Source: SSF14 sp037045585
GTDB lineage: Bacteria > Actinomycetota > Acidimicrobiia > Acidimicrobiales > Microtrichaceae
NCBI GenBank assembly: GCA_037045585.1
Contig: JBAOIR010000067.1
Location: 20,009-84,008 of the forward strand
Direction of reading: 5' to 3'
Length of the DNA stretch: 64,000 nucleotides
Part shown: positions 8,641 through 19,170 of the stretch, piece after piece
Layout: the number at the start of each line of letters is the position of its first letter
Numbering within the stretch: the first letter of the stretch is position 1
The notes under the pieces: model-generated
The model's input: the letters and a program-made list of their open reading frames with translations, nothing else
The model's database searches: none
What the model was told of the DNA's origin: nothing
Translations under genes and position numbers: made by a program

Positions 8641-9395
8641 CGGCCGCACCGCCGGTTGCGGGCGGGCCGGTTGCTGTACATGCCCTCGGCCGAGGCCGCC
8701 GACTGCACGACAACGCACCCGACGACGCCACGCCCGCGTGAAGCCGTCCGGCGCGAGGCGGGCGAGCCTGGCAGTGGATCACGGGTCGGTTCCGGTTCTG
8801 CGACCGGTGGTATGCGACCTGGGGCGTCTATGTGCCCCGAACCTCAGCCCCGGGGAGTTGGCACGCCGAGCTCGGCAGCGCTCCTCCCGAGGGTGGCACG
8901 GCGCTCGACGTCTGTACCGGTGCAGGCGCGATCGCCGCGCATCTGGCGGCCGAGGTTCCGTCGGCGACCGTGATCGGCGTCGACATCGACCCTCGCGGTG
9001 GGGTGCGCTCGGCGGAACGGTGTGCCAGCGGTCGTCGGTGACCTCGTCGCCCCGTATTCGCGACGCCCCGAGGTTCGACCTGATCACGCCCGTCGCCCCC
9101 TATGTCCCGACCGAGAGGCCGACTCCTGCCGGCGGACGTCCAGCGCCACGAGCCCCGCCTCGCCCTCGACGGGGGCATCGACCGAACCGAGTTGGTCGGC
9201 CGGATCGTGTCGGCCGCGGCCCGCCTGCTCCACCCCGGTGGCCACCTCCTCGTCGAGATCGGTGGCGAGCAGCAGGACGCGCTCGTCGACCCACTCACCG
9301 CGGCCGGCTTCGGCGTGGCCGCGCCCTGGGTCGACGAGGACGGACCGCCCGGTACCCTGGTCGCCATGTGGCGAAGCCCCAATTTGACACCCTGA
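8640..9395 (+). CDS. PrmC/HemK-like class I methyltransferase (broken by several frameshifts)
   Basis: Pieces in three frames together give a methyltransferase: REAGEP and WITGRFRFCDRW-like sequence near 8750-8810, GTALDVCTGAGAIAAHLA (SAM-binding motif I) near 8900, VIGVDIDP, then RLLPADVQRHEPRLALDGG and HLLVEIGGEQQDALV to the stop at 9393. The DVCTGAGAIA pattern and the REAGEPL...GRFRF lead fit the PrmC family of release-factor glutamine methyltransferases, although the NPPY signature is not present as such (VAPYVP occupies the place). It may therefore be a paralog acting on another substrate. At least four indels are required, so start and frame are approximate. Confidence 0.62.
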
Positions 9396-9425
9396 TCTAC
9401 CATTGGCGGCGGTGATCCCCAGATC

Positions 9426-10260
9426 ATGGGCATGCTGAACGTCACGCCCGACTCGTTCTCCGACGGCGGCCGGTATCTCGATCTCGAGGCCGCGATCGCG
9501 CACGCGCGGGCCCTCGTCGCCGAGGGTGCGTACTTCATCGACGTCGGTGGCGAGTCGACCCGACCCGGCGCCGCTCCGGTGCCGGTCGATGAGGAGCTGG
9601 CCCGGGTCGTCCCGGTGATCGAGGCGATCGCCGCCCTCGACGGCTTCGGCGCCCGCATCTCCATCGACACCACCAAGGCCGAGGTTGCCCGGGCCGCGGT
9701 CGCGGCCGGTGCCACCGTCATCAACGACGTCGGCGCCTCCCTGTGGCAGGTCGCCGCCGATCTCGGTGTGGGCTGGGTGGCGATGCACATGCAGGGCGCG
9801 CCGTGCACCATGCAGGACGCGCCCGCCTACGTCGACGTCGTAACCGAGGTGTTCGAGTTCCTCGACGCTCGGGCCGCCGCCGGCCCATTCGGCCGGCGTG
9901 TGCACGAGGTGTGGGTCGACCCCGGCTTCGGGTTCGGCAAGACCCTCGACCACAACCTCGCGCTCCTGGCCGGCATCGGCGGCCTCGTGGATCGCGGCAC
10001 TCCGGTCCTGGTGGGCGTCAGCCGCAAGAAGACCCTCGGGGTCCTGCACGGCTCGGGCCGACGGACTCGCCGCCGACGGCCGTCTCGACCTCGAGGGCTT
10101 CGACGCCCCGACCGACTGCGACCGGATCGAGGCCTCGGTCGCCACGGCCACCTGGGCGTTGCTGGCAGGGCGCGCGGATCGTCCGGGCGCACGACGTGCG
10201 CCACGGTCCAGCCAGTGTGCGAGCGCGCGCGGCTTGCCGTGGCCGCCGAAGGGCCCTCCT
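9426..10260 (+). CDS. folP: Dihydropteroate synthase (frameshifted in the 3' part)
   Basis: FolP joins 4-aminobenzoate to the pterin diphosphate to give dihydropteroate; it is the sulfonamide target. Visible motifs are MGMLNVTPDSFSDGG, DVGGESTRPGA, ISIDTTKAEVA, MHMQGAP, WVDPGFGFGKTLDHN and VGVSRKKTLG, all correct for the family. The frame breaks near 10060 and again before 10200, after which ARIVRAHDVR, the usual C-terminal end, appears in another frame. The start is uncertain: 9426 is the first in-frame ATG but may omit 10-15 residues. The end is approximate because no convincing in-frame stop precedes the next gene. Confidence 0.93.
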
Positions 10261-10329
10261 CGGTCATCGCAGCACGGGCCCGACCCTCGGGTGCTCCGGT
10301 CGGCGACGGGCAACTGGAACGAGGACAAC

Positions 10330-10854
10330 GTGGCAGGAAAAGGCAAGTGGGCCCAGGGCATCAGGCCCCGGCATTTCAGCTGGGTCATCCAGGACAAGCT
10401 CGCCATCTGCGAGCGCCCCGGCGGCTACGGCACCAACCACCGCAAGGTGCGCCGTCAGGAGGAGATCATCTGGATCCGCGAGCAGGGCTTCGCTCCGGTC
10501 ATCAGCCTGATCCCCGCCAATCACAACCTGCACAACTACGACGAGCTCTCGGTCACCTGGCGCCACCGCCCGCTGCCGGCGACGGAGGACTACCCGCGCT
10601 ACCTCGGCGACATCTACCCCGAGCTGCAGGGCCTGCTCGACTCGGGTGCCAAGGTGCTCTACCACCACGAAGAACTCGACGACCGTCTCGTCGGCATCAT
10701 GGCCGGCTACCTCGTGTGGGCGGGCATCGTCGTCGAGCAACCCCGGGCGATCTTCCTGCTCGAGCACATCACGTCGCGTCAGCTCGGTCCGGCGGGTCGC
10801 GACATCGTGGCGGTCGCGGCCAAGATTCGCGCCAACGCTGCGGCAGCCGAGTAA
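10330..10854 (+). CDS. Conserved protein resembling a dual-specificity phosphatase
   Basis: The 174-residue protein begins at GTG 10330 after a weak GAGGA. The sequence GIRPRHFSWVIQDKLAICE followed by RPGGYG and a later VLYHHEELDDRLVGIMAGYL recalls small protein-tyrosine/dual-specificity phosphatase-like proteins, in which a substrate loop after a beta strand reads HCxxGxxR. Here the loop would be HHEELDDR, so the catalytic cysteine is absent and ordinary phosphatase chemistry is unlikely. I do not recognise an assigned function. It sits between folP and folB, just 3 nt before folB, and is probably co-transcribed with the folate genes. Confidence 0.5.
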   Translation: MAGKGKWAQGIRPRHFSWVIQDKLAICERPGGYGTNHRKVRRQEEIIWIREQGFAPVISLIPANHNLHNYDELSVTWRHRPLPATEDYPRYLGDIYPELQGLLDSGAKVLYHHEELDDRLVGIMAGYLVWAGIVVEQPRAIFLLEHITSRQLGPAGRDIVAVAAKIRANAAAAE

Positions 10855-10857
10855 CCC

Positions 10858-11220
10858 GTGGCCGACGTGATCCAGCTCCGGGGCCTCCGGGCGCTCGGGT
10901 TCTGCGGTGCCCTTCCCGAAGAGCAGGAGCGCCGCCAGCCGTTCGAGGTCGACCTCGACGTCGAGACCGATCTGTCGGCGGCGGGAGCCTCCGACGCCCT
11001 CGACGACACCGTCGACTACGGCGCGCTGTGTGCGCAGGTCGAAGCGGTGATCGTCGACGAGCGCTTCGCTCTGATGGAACGCATGGCGGCACGGCTCGCC
11101 GAGGTCGTGTTGGGAGATTCCCGGATCACCGCCGTCACGGTGACGGTGCGGAAGTTGCGCCCGCCGGTGCCCCAACAGCTCGAGACCTCGGGCGTGACCA
11201 TCCGTCGGACCAACGACTGA
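10858..11220 (+). CDS. folB: Dihydroneopterin aldolase
   Basis: FolB cleaves 7,8-dihydroneopterin to 6-hydroxymethyl-dihydropterin and glycolaldehyde. LRALGFCGALPEEQERRQPF near residue 9 and TVDYGALCAQV near residue 51 match the family, and MERMAARLAEVVL leads into the C-terminal strand TVRKLRPPVP. At 120 residues the length is standard. The start is GTG at 10858, 3 nt after the previous stop. The gene ends in TGA that overlaps the ATG of folK by one base, so the two are translationally coupled. Confidence 0.95.
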   Translation: MADVIQLRGLRALGFCGALPEEQERRQPFEVDLDVETDLSAAGASDALDDTVDYGALCAQVEAVIVDERFALMERMAARLAEVVLGDSRITAVTVTVRKLRPPVPQQLETSGVTIRRTND

Positions 11221-11672
11221 TGCGGACGTTCATCAGCGTCGGGTCGAACCTCGGCGACCGTCGAGCGTTCCTCCGCGACGCTGTCGATTCGCTGCCCGAC
11301 GTGGTCGCGGTGTCGAGCGTGTTCGAGACCGACCCGATGGGTGGCCCCGGCAACCAGGGCGCGTTCCTGAACATCGTCGTCGAACTCGACACCGAGCTGA
11401 CGCCGAGCGCGTTGCTGAGCGTCTGCCACCGGATCGAGTCGGCGGCCCATCGGGTGCGAGACGAGCGCTGGGGCCCGCGGACCCTCGATCTCGACATCAT
11501 CTGGATGGAGGGTGTCACGATGGACGAGCCTCGGCTGACCATTCCGCACCCACGCTGGAAGGAACGGAAGTTCGTGCTGGCACCGCTGCGCGAGCTCGCG
11601 CCCGACCTGGTGACGGCCCAGGAGGTCGAGATCGCCGACGGGCGGGTGTGGACGGTCGAGAACCTGTCGTGA
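11220..11672 (+). CDS. folK: 2-amino-4-hydroxy-6-hydroxymethyldihydropteridine diphosphokinase
   Basis: HPPK transfers diphosphate from ATP to 6-hydroxymethyl-dihydropterin, making the FolP substrate. The N-terminal FISVGSNLGDRRAFLRDAV and the signature RWGPRTLDLDIIWM near residue 79 are intact, with IPHPRWKERKFVLAPL in the C-terminal half. At 150 residues it is of normal size. Its ATG overlaps folB's stop, and its own TGA overlaps the GTG of the next gene, so folB, folK and the DUF2520 gene form a tight operon. Confidence 0.95.
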   Translation: MRTFISVGSNLGDRRAFLRDAVDSLPDVVAVSSVFETDPMGGPGNQGAFLNIVVELDTELTPSALLSVCHRIESAAHRVRDERWGPRTLDLDIIWMEGVTMDEPRLTIPHPRWKERKFVLAPLRELAPDLVTAQEVEIADGRVWTVENLS

Positions 11673-12397
11673 CGCGACGGGTCCGGATCATCGGCGCCGG
11701 GCGCGCCGGCGGCTCATTCGCCTCGGCCCTGGCCTCTGTTGGCTGGCAGGTCGACGGCCCGATCGGCCGGGACACCGCAGCGATCGCGGTCGCGGCGAGT
11801 GACGTCGATCTCGTTTTGATCTGCGTCGGGGATGGCGCGGTGCCCGACGTGGCCGCCTCGATCGAACCCGAGCCGGCGTGTGTTGTGGCCCACTGTGCCG
11901 GGTCGCTCGGGCTCGACGTCCTCGCGCCCCACGAGCGGCGGGCCGCGGTGCATCCGCTCGTGTCGCTGCCGAACCCCACGACCGGCACCCAACGACTTCG
12001 CGACGACGCCTGGTTCGCCACGGCCGGTGATGGGATCGCGGACGAAGTCGTCGAAGCGCTCGGCGGGCGTTCCTTCGTCATCGCCGACGACCACCGCGTC
12101 GAGTACCACGCCGCCGCCTGCATCGCCGCCAACCACCTGGTCGCGCTGCTCGGCCAGGTCGAACGGATCGGGGCGGCCGCCGGCGCGCCGTTCGAGGCCT
12201 ACCTGTCGCTCGTCCGCGGGGCCGTCGACAACGTCGCCGAGCTCGGCCCGGCCGCGGCGCTCACCGGGCCGGCGGCACACGGCGATGAACTGACGATCGC
12301 CCGCCACCTCGCGGCGATCGACCCGTCCGAGCGCGACGCCTACCGGGCCATGGCCGACCAGGCCCGCCGTCTCGTCACCACCAACGGGAGCAACTGA
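11669..12397 (+). CDS. Rossmann-fold / DUF2520 domain oxidoreductase-like protein
   Basis: The protein starts at GTG 11669 (GTGA overlap with folK) and has 242 residues. RVRIIGAGRAGGSFASALA at the N-terminus is a dinucleotide-binding GxGxxG motif. The C-terminal half with HAACIAANHLVALLGQVER resembles the DUF2520 helical domain, similar to the dimerisation domain of ketopantoate reductase or pyrroline-5-carboxylate reductase. This gene is conserved immediately upstream of panC in many Actinobacteria. A role in pantothenate synthesis, possibly as a ketopantoate reductase-like enzyme, is an inference from context only. Confidence 0.85.
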   Translation: MTRRVRIIGAGRAGGSFASALASVGWQVDGPIGRDTAAIAVAASDVDLVLICVGDGAVPDVAASIEPEPACVVAHCAGSLGLDVLAPHERRAAVHPLVSLPNPTTGTQRLRDDAWFATAGDGIADEVVEALGGRSFVIADDHRVEYHAAACIAANHLVALLGQVERIGAAAGAPFEAYLSLVRGAVDNVAELGPAAALTGPAAHGDELTIARHLAAIDPSERDAYRAMADQARRLVTTNGSN

Positions 12398-12398
12398 C

Positions 12399-13293
12399 AT
12401 GCAGACCGTCACGACCATCGCCGAGCTGCGCCGCCACCTCGACGCATCCCGTGCCGTCGGTCGCACCGTCGGACTCGTCCCGACCATGGGGTACCTGCAC
12501 GCCGGTCACGAGTCGCTGATGGTCCGGGCGAGCGCCGAGTGCGACGACGTCGTGGCGACGATCTTCGTCAACCCGCTGCAATTCGCCCCCGATGAGGATC
12601 TCGACGCCTACCCCCGCGACCTCGAGGGCGACACCGCGCTGGCGACCCGAGCCGGTGTCGACTGGCTGTTCGTGCCGTCGGTCGAGGAGATGTACCCCCG
12701 TCCGGTCGCCACCACGGTGTCGGTCGCCGGGGTGTCAGCCGCCATGGAGGGTGCGTCGAGGCCGACGCACTTCGACGGCGTCGCGACCGTGGTCGCCAAG
12801 CTGTTCAACATCGTCGGCCCGTGTCACGCGTACTTCGGCGAGAAGGATTTCCAGCAACTGGCCGTCATTCGTCGCATGGTGTCGGACCTCTCGGCGCCCG
12901 TCGTCGTCGTCGGGTGTCCCACGCTCCGCGAGGACGACGGACTCGCGAAGTCGAGCCGCAACGTCTACCTCTCCGCCGACGAACGTGTCGCGGCGCCGGT
13001 CCTCAACCGTGCGCTCCGGCTCGGTGCCGAGATGATCGCCGCCGGCGAGACCGACGCCGACGTGGTGCGCGGCAATGGCCGCGGAGATCGCGACCCAGCC
13101 GTACGGGGCCCTCGACTACGTCGAGGTCGCGGACGCCGATACCCTCGAACCCCAGCAGGTCTGCGGCCCGAGCAGCCGACTCGTGGGTGCCGTCCGCTTC
13201 GGGAGAGCGCGACTCATCGACAACATCGGAGTGGGTAACGTCGCGCAGCCTGATCCGGCCACCGGTACGGCGCGAGGAGCCCACGATGTCTGA
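12399..13293 (+). CDS. panC: Pantothenate synthetase (one frameshift)
   Basis: PanC condenses pantoate and beta-alanine using ATP. The nucleotidyltransferase motif PTMGYLHAGHESLM (HxGH) is near residues 28-41, with FVNPLQFAPDEDLDAYPR and YFGEKDFQQLAVIRRMV further on. Near 13070 the frame shifts; the remainder (MAAEIATQPYGALDYVEVAD to RLIDNIGV) follows in the next frame and ends at TGA 13291. Both parts are conserved, so an indel error is likely. The gene overlaps the nadB start by 8 nt. panD, which often lies between panC and nadB, is not present here. Confidence 0.93.
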
Positions 13294-14867
13294 ACTCGAT
13301 CTGCTGGTGCTCGGCAGCGGTGTGGCCGGGTTGTCGGCCGCGGTGCGAGCGGCGGAACTGAAGGGTCTCAGCGTCGGTGTCATGACCAAGGCCGAGCTCG
13401 AGCTGGCCACGACCCGCTGGGCCCAGGGTGGGGTGGCCGCCACGCTGTCGGGCGACCGGGAGGAGACCGACCTCCACCTGGCCGACACGCTCGCCGCCGG
13501 TGTCGGGTTGTGCGACATCGAGGCCGTGCGGGTGCTCGTCGACGAAGGGCCGGGCCGGGTCCACGACCTCATCGCGTTGGGAGCCCTCTTCGATCGTGAC
13601 GCCGAGGGCGAGCTGGAGCTCGCCCGCGAGGGCGGGCATTCGGTCGCCCGCATCGTGCACGCCGGCGGCGCTGCGACCGGTGCCGAGATCGAGCGGGCAC
13701 TCGTCGCAGCTGTTCGCGAACGGGTCGCCGAGATCTACGAGGAGACGTTCGCGCTCGATCTGCTGATCCAGGACGGCCGCTGCCGCGGGGTCCGGGCGGT
13801 GCGGGCCGACGGAGAGGTGTTCGAGGTTCGGGCGCGTCACGTGCTCCTCGCCACCGGCGGTGCCGGCCAGTTGTTCGCCGTCACCACCAACCCGCCGGTC
13901 GCCACCGGCGACGGGGTCGCGATGGCGCTCCGCGCCGGCGTTGCCATCGCCGACATGGAGTTCTTCCAGTTCCACCCGACGGCGCTCGACCATCCTTCGA
14001 TGCCGCGCCCGCTCTTGTCCGAGGCCCTACGCGGCCACGGTGCCCTGCTGCGCGATGCCAACGGCGAGCGCTTCGTCGACGAGTTGCTGCCCCGCGACGT
14101 CGTCTCCCGCGCCATCACGGCGCGCATGCTCGATCAGGACATCGACCATGTCTGGCTCGATGCCACGCAGCTGGACCACTTCCACATCCGGTTCCCGACC
14201 ATCGCCGCTGATCTCGAGGCGGCCGGTCTCGACCCATCGGTCGACTACCTGCCGGTGGCCCCGGCTGCCCACCACCAGTGCGGCGGCATCGTCACCGACA
14301 TCAATGGGGCGACCACCCTCCCGGGCCTGTGGGCTGCCGGCGAGACGAGCTGCTCGGGGGTGCACGGGGCGAACCGGCTCGCGTCGAACTCGTTGCTCGA
14401 GGGCATGGTGTTCGGTGCCCGGGTCGTCGAGTCGATCGCCGAGGGCATCGACGGTCCCGAGGACACCGGCGCGATGCGTTCGGCCCGAGGCGTCCCGTCG
14501 ACCGACATCCTCATCGGCGGCGTGCTGATCGACAGTCCGGTTCTCGCCAAGTCCGATGCCACCGCGATCACGTCCGAACGCGTCGCCGAACTGCGCCGCA
14601 CCGTCCAGCGGGCGATGACCGTCCATGCGGGAGTGCTGCGCACCGCCCAATCGATCGCAGCCGCCCACGAGGTGCTCGACACGGTGTGGGCCGAGCTCCC
14701 ATCGGAGCCGATCGAGCCCGACGTGAGCGAGTTGAGCAACCTGGTGCAGGTGGGCGCCGTGCTCCTGCAGGCAGCCGCTGCCCGCGAGGAGAGCCGCGGG
14801 GCGCACACCCGCACCGACTTCCCCGGAGCGGGAGGATCAGCGTCACCGGCTGGTGATCGGCTCGTGA
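13286..14867 (+). CDS. nadB: L-aspartate oxidase (one frameshift near the 3' end)
   Basis: NadB oxidises L-aspartate to iminoaspartate with FAD, starting de novo NAD synthesis. The FAD-binding LLVLGSGVAGLSAAVRAAE opens the protein, followed by TTRWAQGGVAATLS, the catalytic region HHQCGGIVTDINGATTLPG and CSGVHGANRLASNSLLEGMV. Near 14827 an extra G (ccccgg) shifts the frame. Without it the protein ends PEREDQRHRLVIGS and stops at TGA 14865. As given, the frame instead reads straight into nadC, producing an apparent NadB-NadC fusion that I consider artificial. Corrected length is ~526 residues. Confidence 0.95.
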
Positions 14868-15724
14868 GCGGCTACTTCGATCCGCCGATCCACGCCGTCC
14901 GCTCTGCGGTCCAGCGAGCCTTCGAGGAAGACCTCACCCCGTTGGGCGACATCACTGCGGCGCTCCTCGACCAGGACGTCACCACGGTGGCGCGCCTCGA
15001 CGCCCGCGAGGCCGGTCGGCTCGCCGGCTCGATGTGCGTGATCGAGGCATTCGCCCAGATCGATCCGACGATCGAGGTCGAGTGGCGGTTCCACGACGGC
15101 GATGCGCTGGCTCCCGGCGACGACATCGCGTACGTCCGCGGCCGGCTCGCTCCGATCCTCACCGCGGAGCGGACCGCTCTCAACTTCCTCTGCCACCTCT
15201 CGGGTGTGGCAACGCTCACCAACCGGTACGTCACCGAAGCGGCCCACGGCGGTGGGGCCAAGGTGTGGGACACCCGCAAGACGACCCCCGGCCTCCGGCG
15301 CTCGAGAAGGCGGCGGTCCGCGCCGGTGGTGGCCGCAACCACCGTGGCAACCTCAGCGACTGGATGCTGCTGAAGGACAACCACATCACCGGCATCGGCA
15401 TCACCGAAGCGGTGCAGCGCTGCCGCGACCTCTGGCCGGCCCGCACCGTCCACGTCGAGTGCGATCGCATCGAGCAGATGGTCGAGGCCATCGAGGCCGG
15501 TGCCGCCGCGGTGCTCCTCGACAACATGACCCCCGACCAGGTCCGCGAGTGCGTCGTCACCGCCCGGCAGCTCGCCGAGCGGGGCCACCCGGCGTTGATC
15601 GAGGCGTCGGGTGGCATCATCGCTCGACACGATCGCCGAGTACTCGGCGACCGGTGTCGACCAGATCTCGGTATCACGCATCACCCAGTCGGCCCCGGCC
15701 CTCGACATCGGGCTCGATGTCTGA
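14864..15724 (+). CDS. nadC: Nicotinate-nucleotide diphosphorylase (two frameshifts)
   Basis: NadC makes nicotinate mononucleotide from quinolinate and PRPP. GTG 14864 overlaps the corrected nadB stop. Family motifs are EEDLTPLGDITAALL, LNFLCHLSGVATLT, KVWDTRKTTPGLR, and after a frame change near 15292 (a lost G in CGGG) GNLSDWMLLKDNHI and EASGGI. A second change near 15615 gives the final TIAEYSATGVDQISVS and the end ALDIGLDV at TGA 15722. The two indels cancel, leaving ~286 residues, a normal size. The conserved residues on both sides argue for sequencing error. Confidence 0.93.
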
Positions 15725-15887
15725 TCTCGGCCACCTTCGCTCGGCCGGAGCGCTCCGGGCTCCCTACTGTCGCTCCGGTACCTCGATCGGTCCGGCGCAA
15801 GCCCTCGTCGGAATCGGCGTCGATGGAGGTCGAAGCACCCGGCTGCTTGAGTCTCGGTGGACGACCCTAACCAAGGAGAACGAACCC

Positions 15888-16662
15888 GTGCTGCTCGCGA
15901 TCGACGTCGGAAACACCCAGACCGTCATCGGGCTCTACAAGAGCGGCGACGAGAGCCCACGGGCTCCTCGACCACTGGCGCATCGCCACCGACGCCGTGC
16001 GCACCTCCGACGAGTTCGCCGTGATGTTCAGTGAGTTCCTGCTGACCGCCGGCCACGACTGGAAGGTCGACGTCAGCGGCGTTGCCGTGTGCTCCGGCGT
16101 ACCGCAGTGTCACGTTCGAGCTCCGTCGTATGTGCGAGCGCTACCTCGGGATCGACCCGGTGGTGATCGGCACGGGCGTCAAGACGGGCATCCCCATCCT
16201 CTACGACAACCCCAAGGAGGTCGGCGCCGACCGCATCGCCAACGCGGTGGCCGCGTTCGACCTGTACGGCGGCCCCACCATCTGCGTCGACTTCGGCACC
16301 GCCACCACGTTCGACGTCATCTCCACGGCGGGGGAGTACCTGGGTGGCGCGATCGCCCCCGGCATCGAGATCAGCCTCGACGCGCTCTTCGGGCGGGCCG
16401 CCGCCCTCCGGCGCGTCGAGCTCATCGAGCCGCGCAACGTGATCGGCAAGAGCACCGTCGAGTCGATCCAGTCGGGCGTGGTCTACGGGTTCGCCGCGCT
16501 GGTCGACGGCATGTGCGACCGCATCGAGGACGAGCTCGGCGAGCCGACGGTCATCGCGACCGGAGGCCTCGCCGATCTCATCGCTCCCTACGCCGACGCC
16601 ATCGAGCACGTCGAGCCGTGGCTCACGCTGCACGGCCTGCGCCTGGTCTACGAGAAGAACCG

Positions 16663-16666
<4 letters not shown>
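15888..16666 (+). CDS. coaX: Type III pantothenate kinase (two frameshifts)
   Basis: CoaX phosphorylates pantothenate, the first step of CoA synthesis. The start GTG 15888 follows AAGGAG at a good distance. LLAIDVGNTQTVIGLY is the phosphate-binding motif. Two shifts near 15955 (shortened C and G runs) and 16100 break the frame before VIGTGVKTGIPILYDNPKEV, CVDFGTATTFDVIS and GGAIAPGIEISLDALF, which are all intact. The gene ends overlapping lysS by 4 nt. It closes the pantothenate-NAD-CoA block with panC, nadB and nadC. The 160 bp before it hold no gene I can support. Confidence 0.93.
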
Positions 16667-18102
<1,436 letters not shown>

Positions 18103-18108
18103 GTCGAC

Positions 18109-19170
18109 GTGGCCGACTGGCCGGCGGCCGTCGTCCTCGCGGGCATCACCAAGTCGTTCGACGGGTTCTCGGTACTGCGGGGTCTCGACCTCTCGATCGC
18201 CCCGGGTTCGGTCACCGCGCTGCTCGGGCCGTCGGGCTGCGGCAAGACGACGGCCCTGCGCATCGTCGCCGGACTCGAGGACGCCGATGCCGGCACCGTC
18301 GAGATCGGCGGCGTGGTGGCGGCGGGGCCGGGTGTCAACGTGCCGACCGAGCAGCGACGGGTGGGCATGATCTTCCAGAACGGGGCGCTGTTCCCGCACC
18401 TGAGCGTCGCCCACAACGTGGGCTATGGCCTGGCTCGGGCCGACCGGAAGGACGGTCCCCGCATCTCGGAGATGCTCGAACTCGTTGGGCTCGCCGGATT
18501 CGGCGACCGCCGGCCCGACTCGCTGTCGGGTGGGCAGGCGCAGCGAGTCGCGTTGGCACGCGCCCTGGCGCCTGCTCCGGCGGTGGTGCTCATGGACGAG
18601 CCGTTCTCGAACCTCGACGCCGTGCTCCGCGCCCGGCTGCGGCGCGAGGTCGGTGACGTGGTGCGTGCCGCCGGGGTGACCGTGCTGTTGGTCACCCACG
18701 ATCGTGACGAGGCCTTTGCCGTCGCCGATCGTGTCGCCGTCATGCGTGACGGCGTGATCGTCCAGGAAGGCCCGCCTCGGGAGCTCTACCTCCGGCCCGC
18801 CGACCGTTGGGTCGCCGGGTTCGTCGGCGACGTCAACTTCGTGGCGGCGACGGTGGCCGACGGCGTGGCGACCACCGCGCTCGGCCGCTTGCAGGTGGAG
18901 GAGACCGCTCGTGGCGTCGGTGACGTGGTCGTGCGGCCGGAGGATCTGGTGGTGTCCGACGGCGCTGCCGAAGCAGCGGAAGCCACCGTCGCTGCCGTCG
19001 TCGTGTCCGAGGAGTACCAGGGGGCCGCGACCGTCCTCGAGGTGCGCCTCGGTGACGGCGTGATGCTCAAGGCTGCCGTCCGCGGCGATGCCCGGTTCAC
19101 CTCCGGCGCGGTCGTCGGTGTGCGCCGTCGGTCCGATGCCGGGCCGGCGGTGTTCCTACCCGGTCCCTGA
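18109..19170 (+). CDS. ABC transporter ATP-binding protein (ferric iron/polyamine/sulfate-type importer family)
   Basis: The 353-residue protein has Walker A GPSGCGKTT near residue 41, signature LSGGQAQRVALARAL, Walker B VVLMDEP and the switch His in THDRDEAF. The ~110-residue C-terminal region with DVVVRPEDLVV is a TOBE-like domain typical of FbpC/PotA/CysA-type ATPases. GTG 18109 lies 6 nt after the lysS stop. No permease or binding protein is adjacent, so the transported substrate is unknown; the ATPase may serve a transporter encoded elsewhere. Its last 15 nt overlap the end of the convergent gene on the other strand. Confidence 0.88.
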   Translation: MADWPAAVVLAGITKSFDGFSVLRGLDLSIAPGSVTALLGPSGCGKTTALRIVAGLEDADAGTVEIGGVVAAGPGVNVPTEQRRVGMIFQNGALFPHLSVAHNVGYGLARADRKDGPRISEMLELVGLAGFGDRRPDSLSGGQAQRVALARALAPAPAVVLMDEPFSNLDAVLRARLRREVGDVVRAAGVTVLLVTHDRDEAFAVADRVAVMRDGVIVQEGPPRELYLRPADRWVAGFVGDVNFVAATVADGVATTALGRLQVEETARGVGDVVVRPEDLVVSDGAAEAAEATVAAVVVSEEYQGAATVLEVRLGDGVMLKAAVRGDARFTSGAVVGVRRRSDAGPAVFLPGP

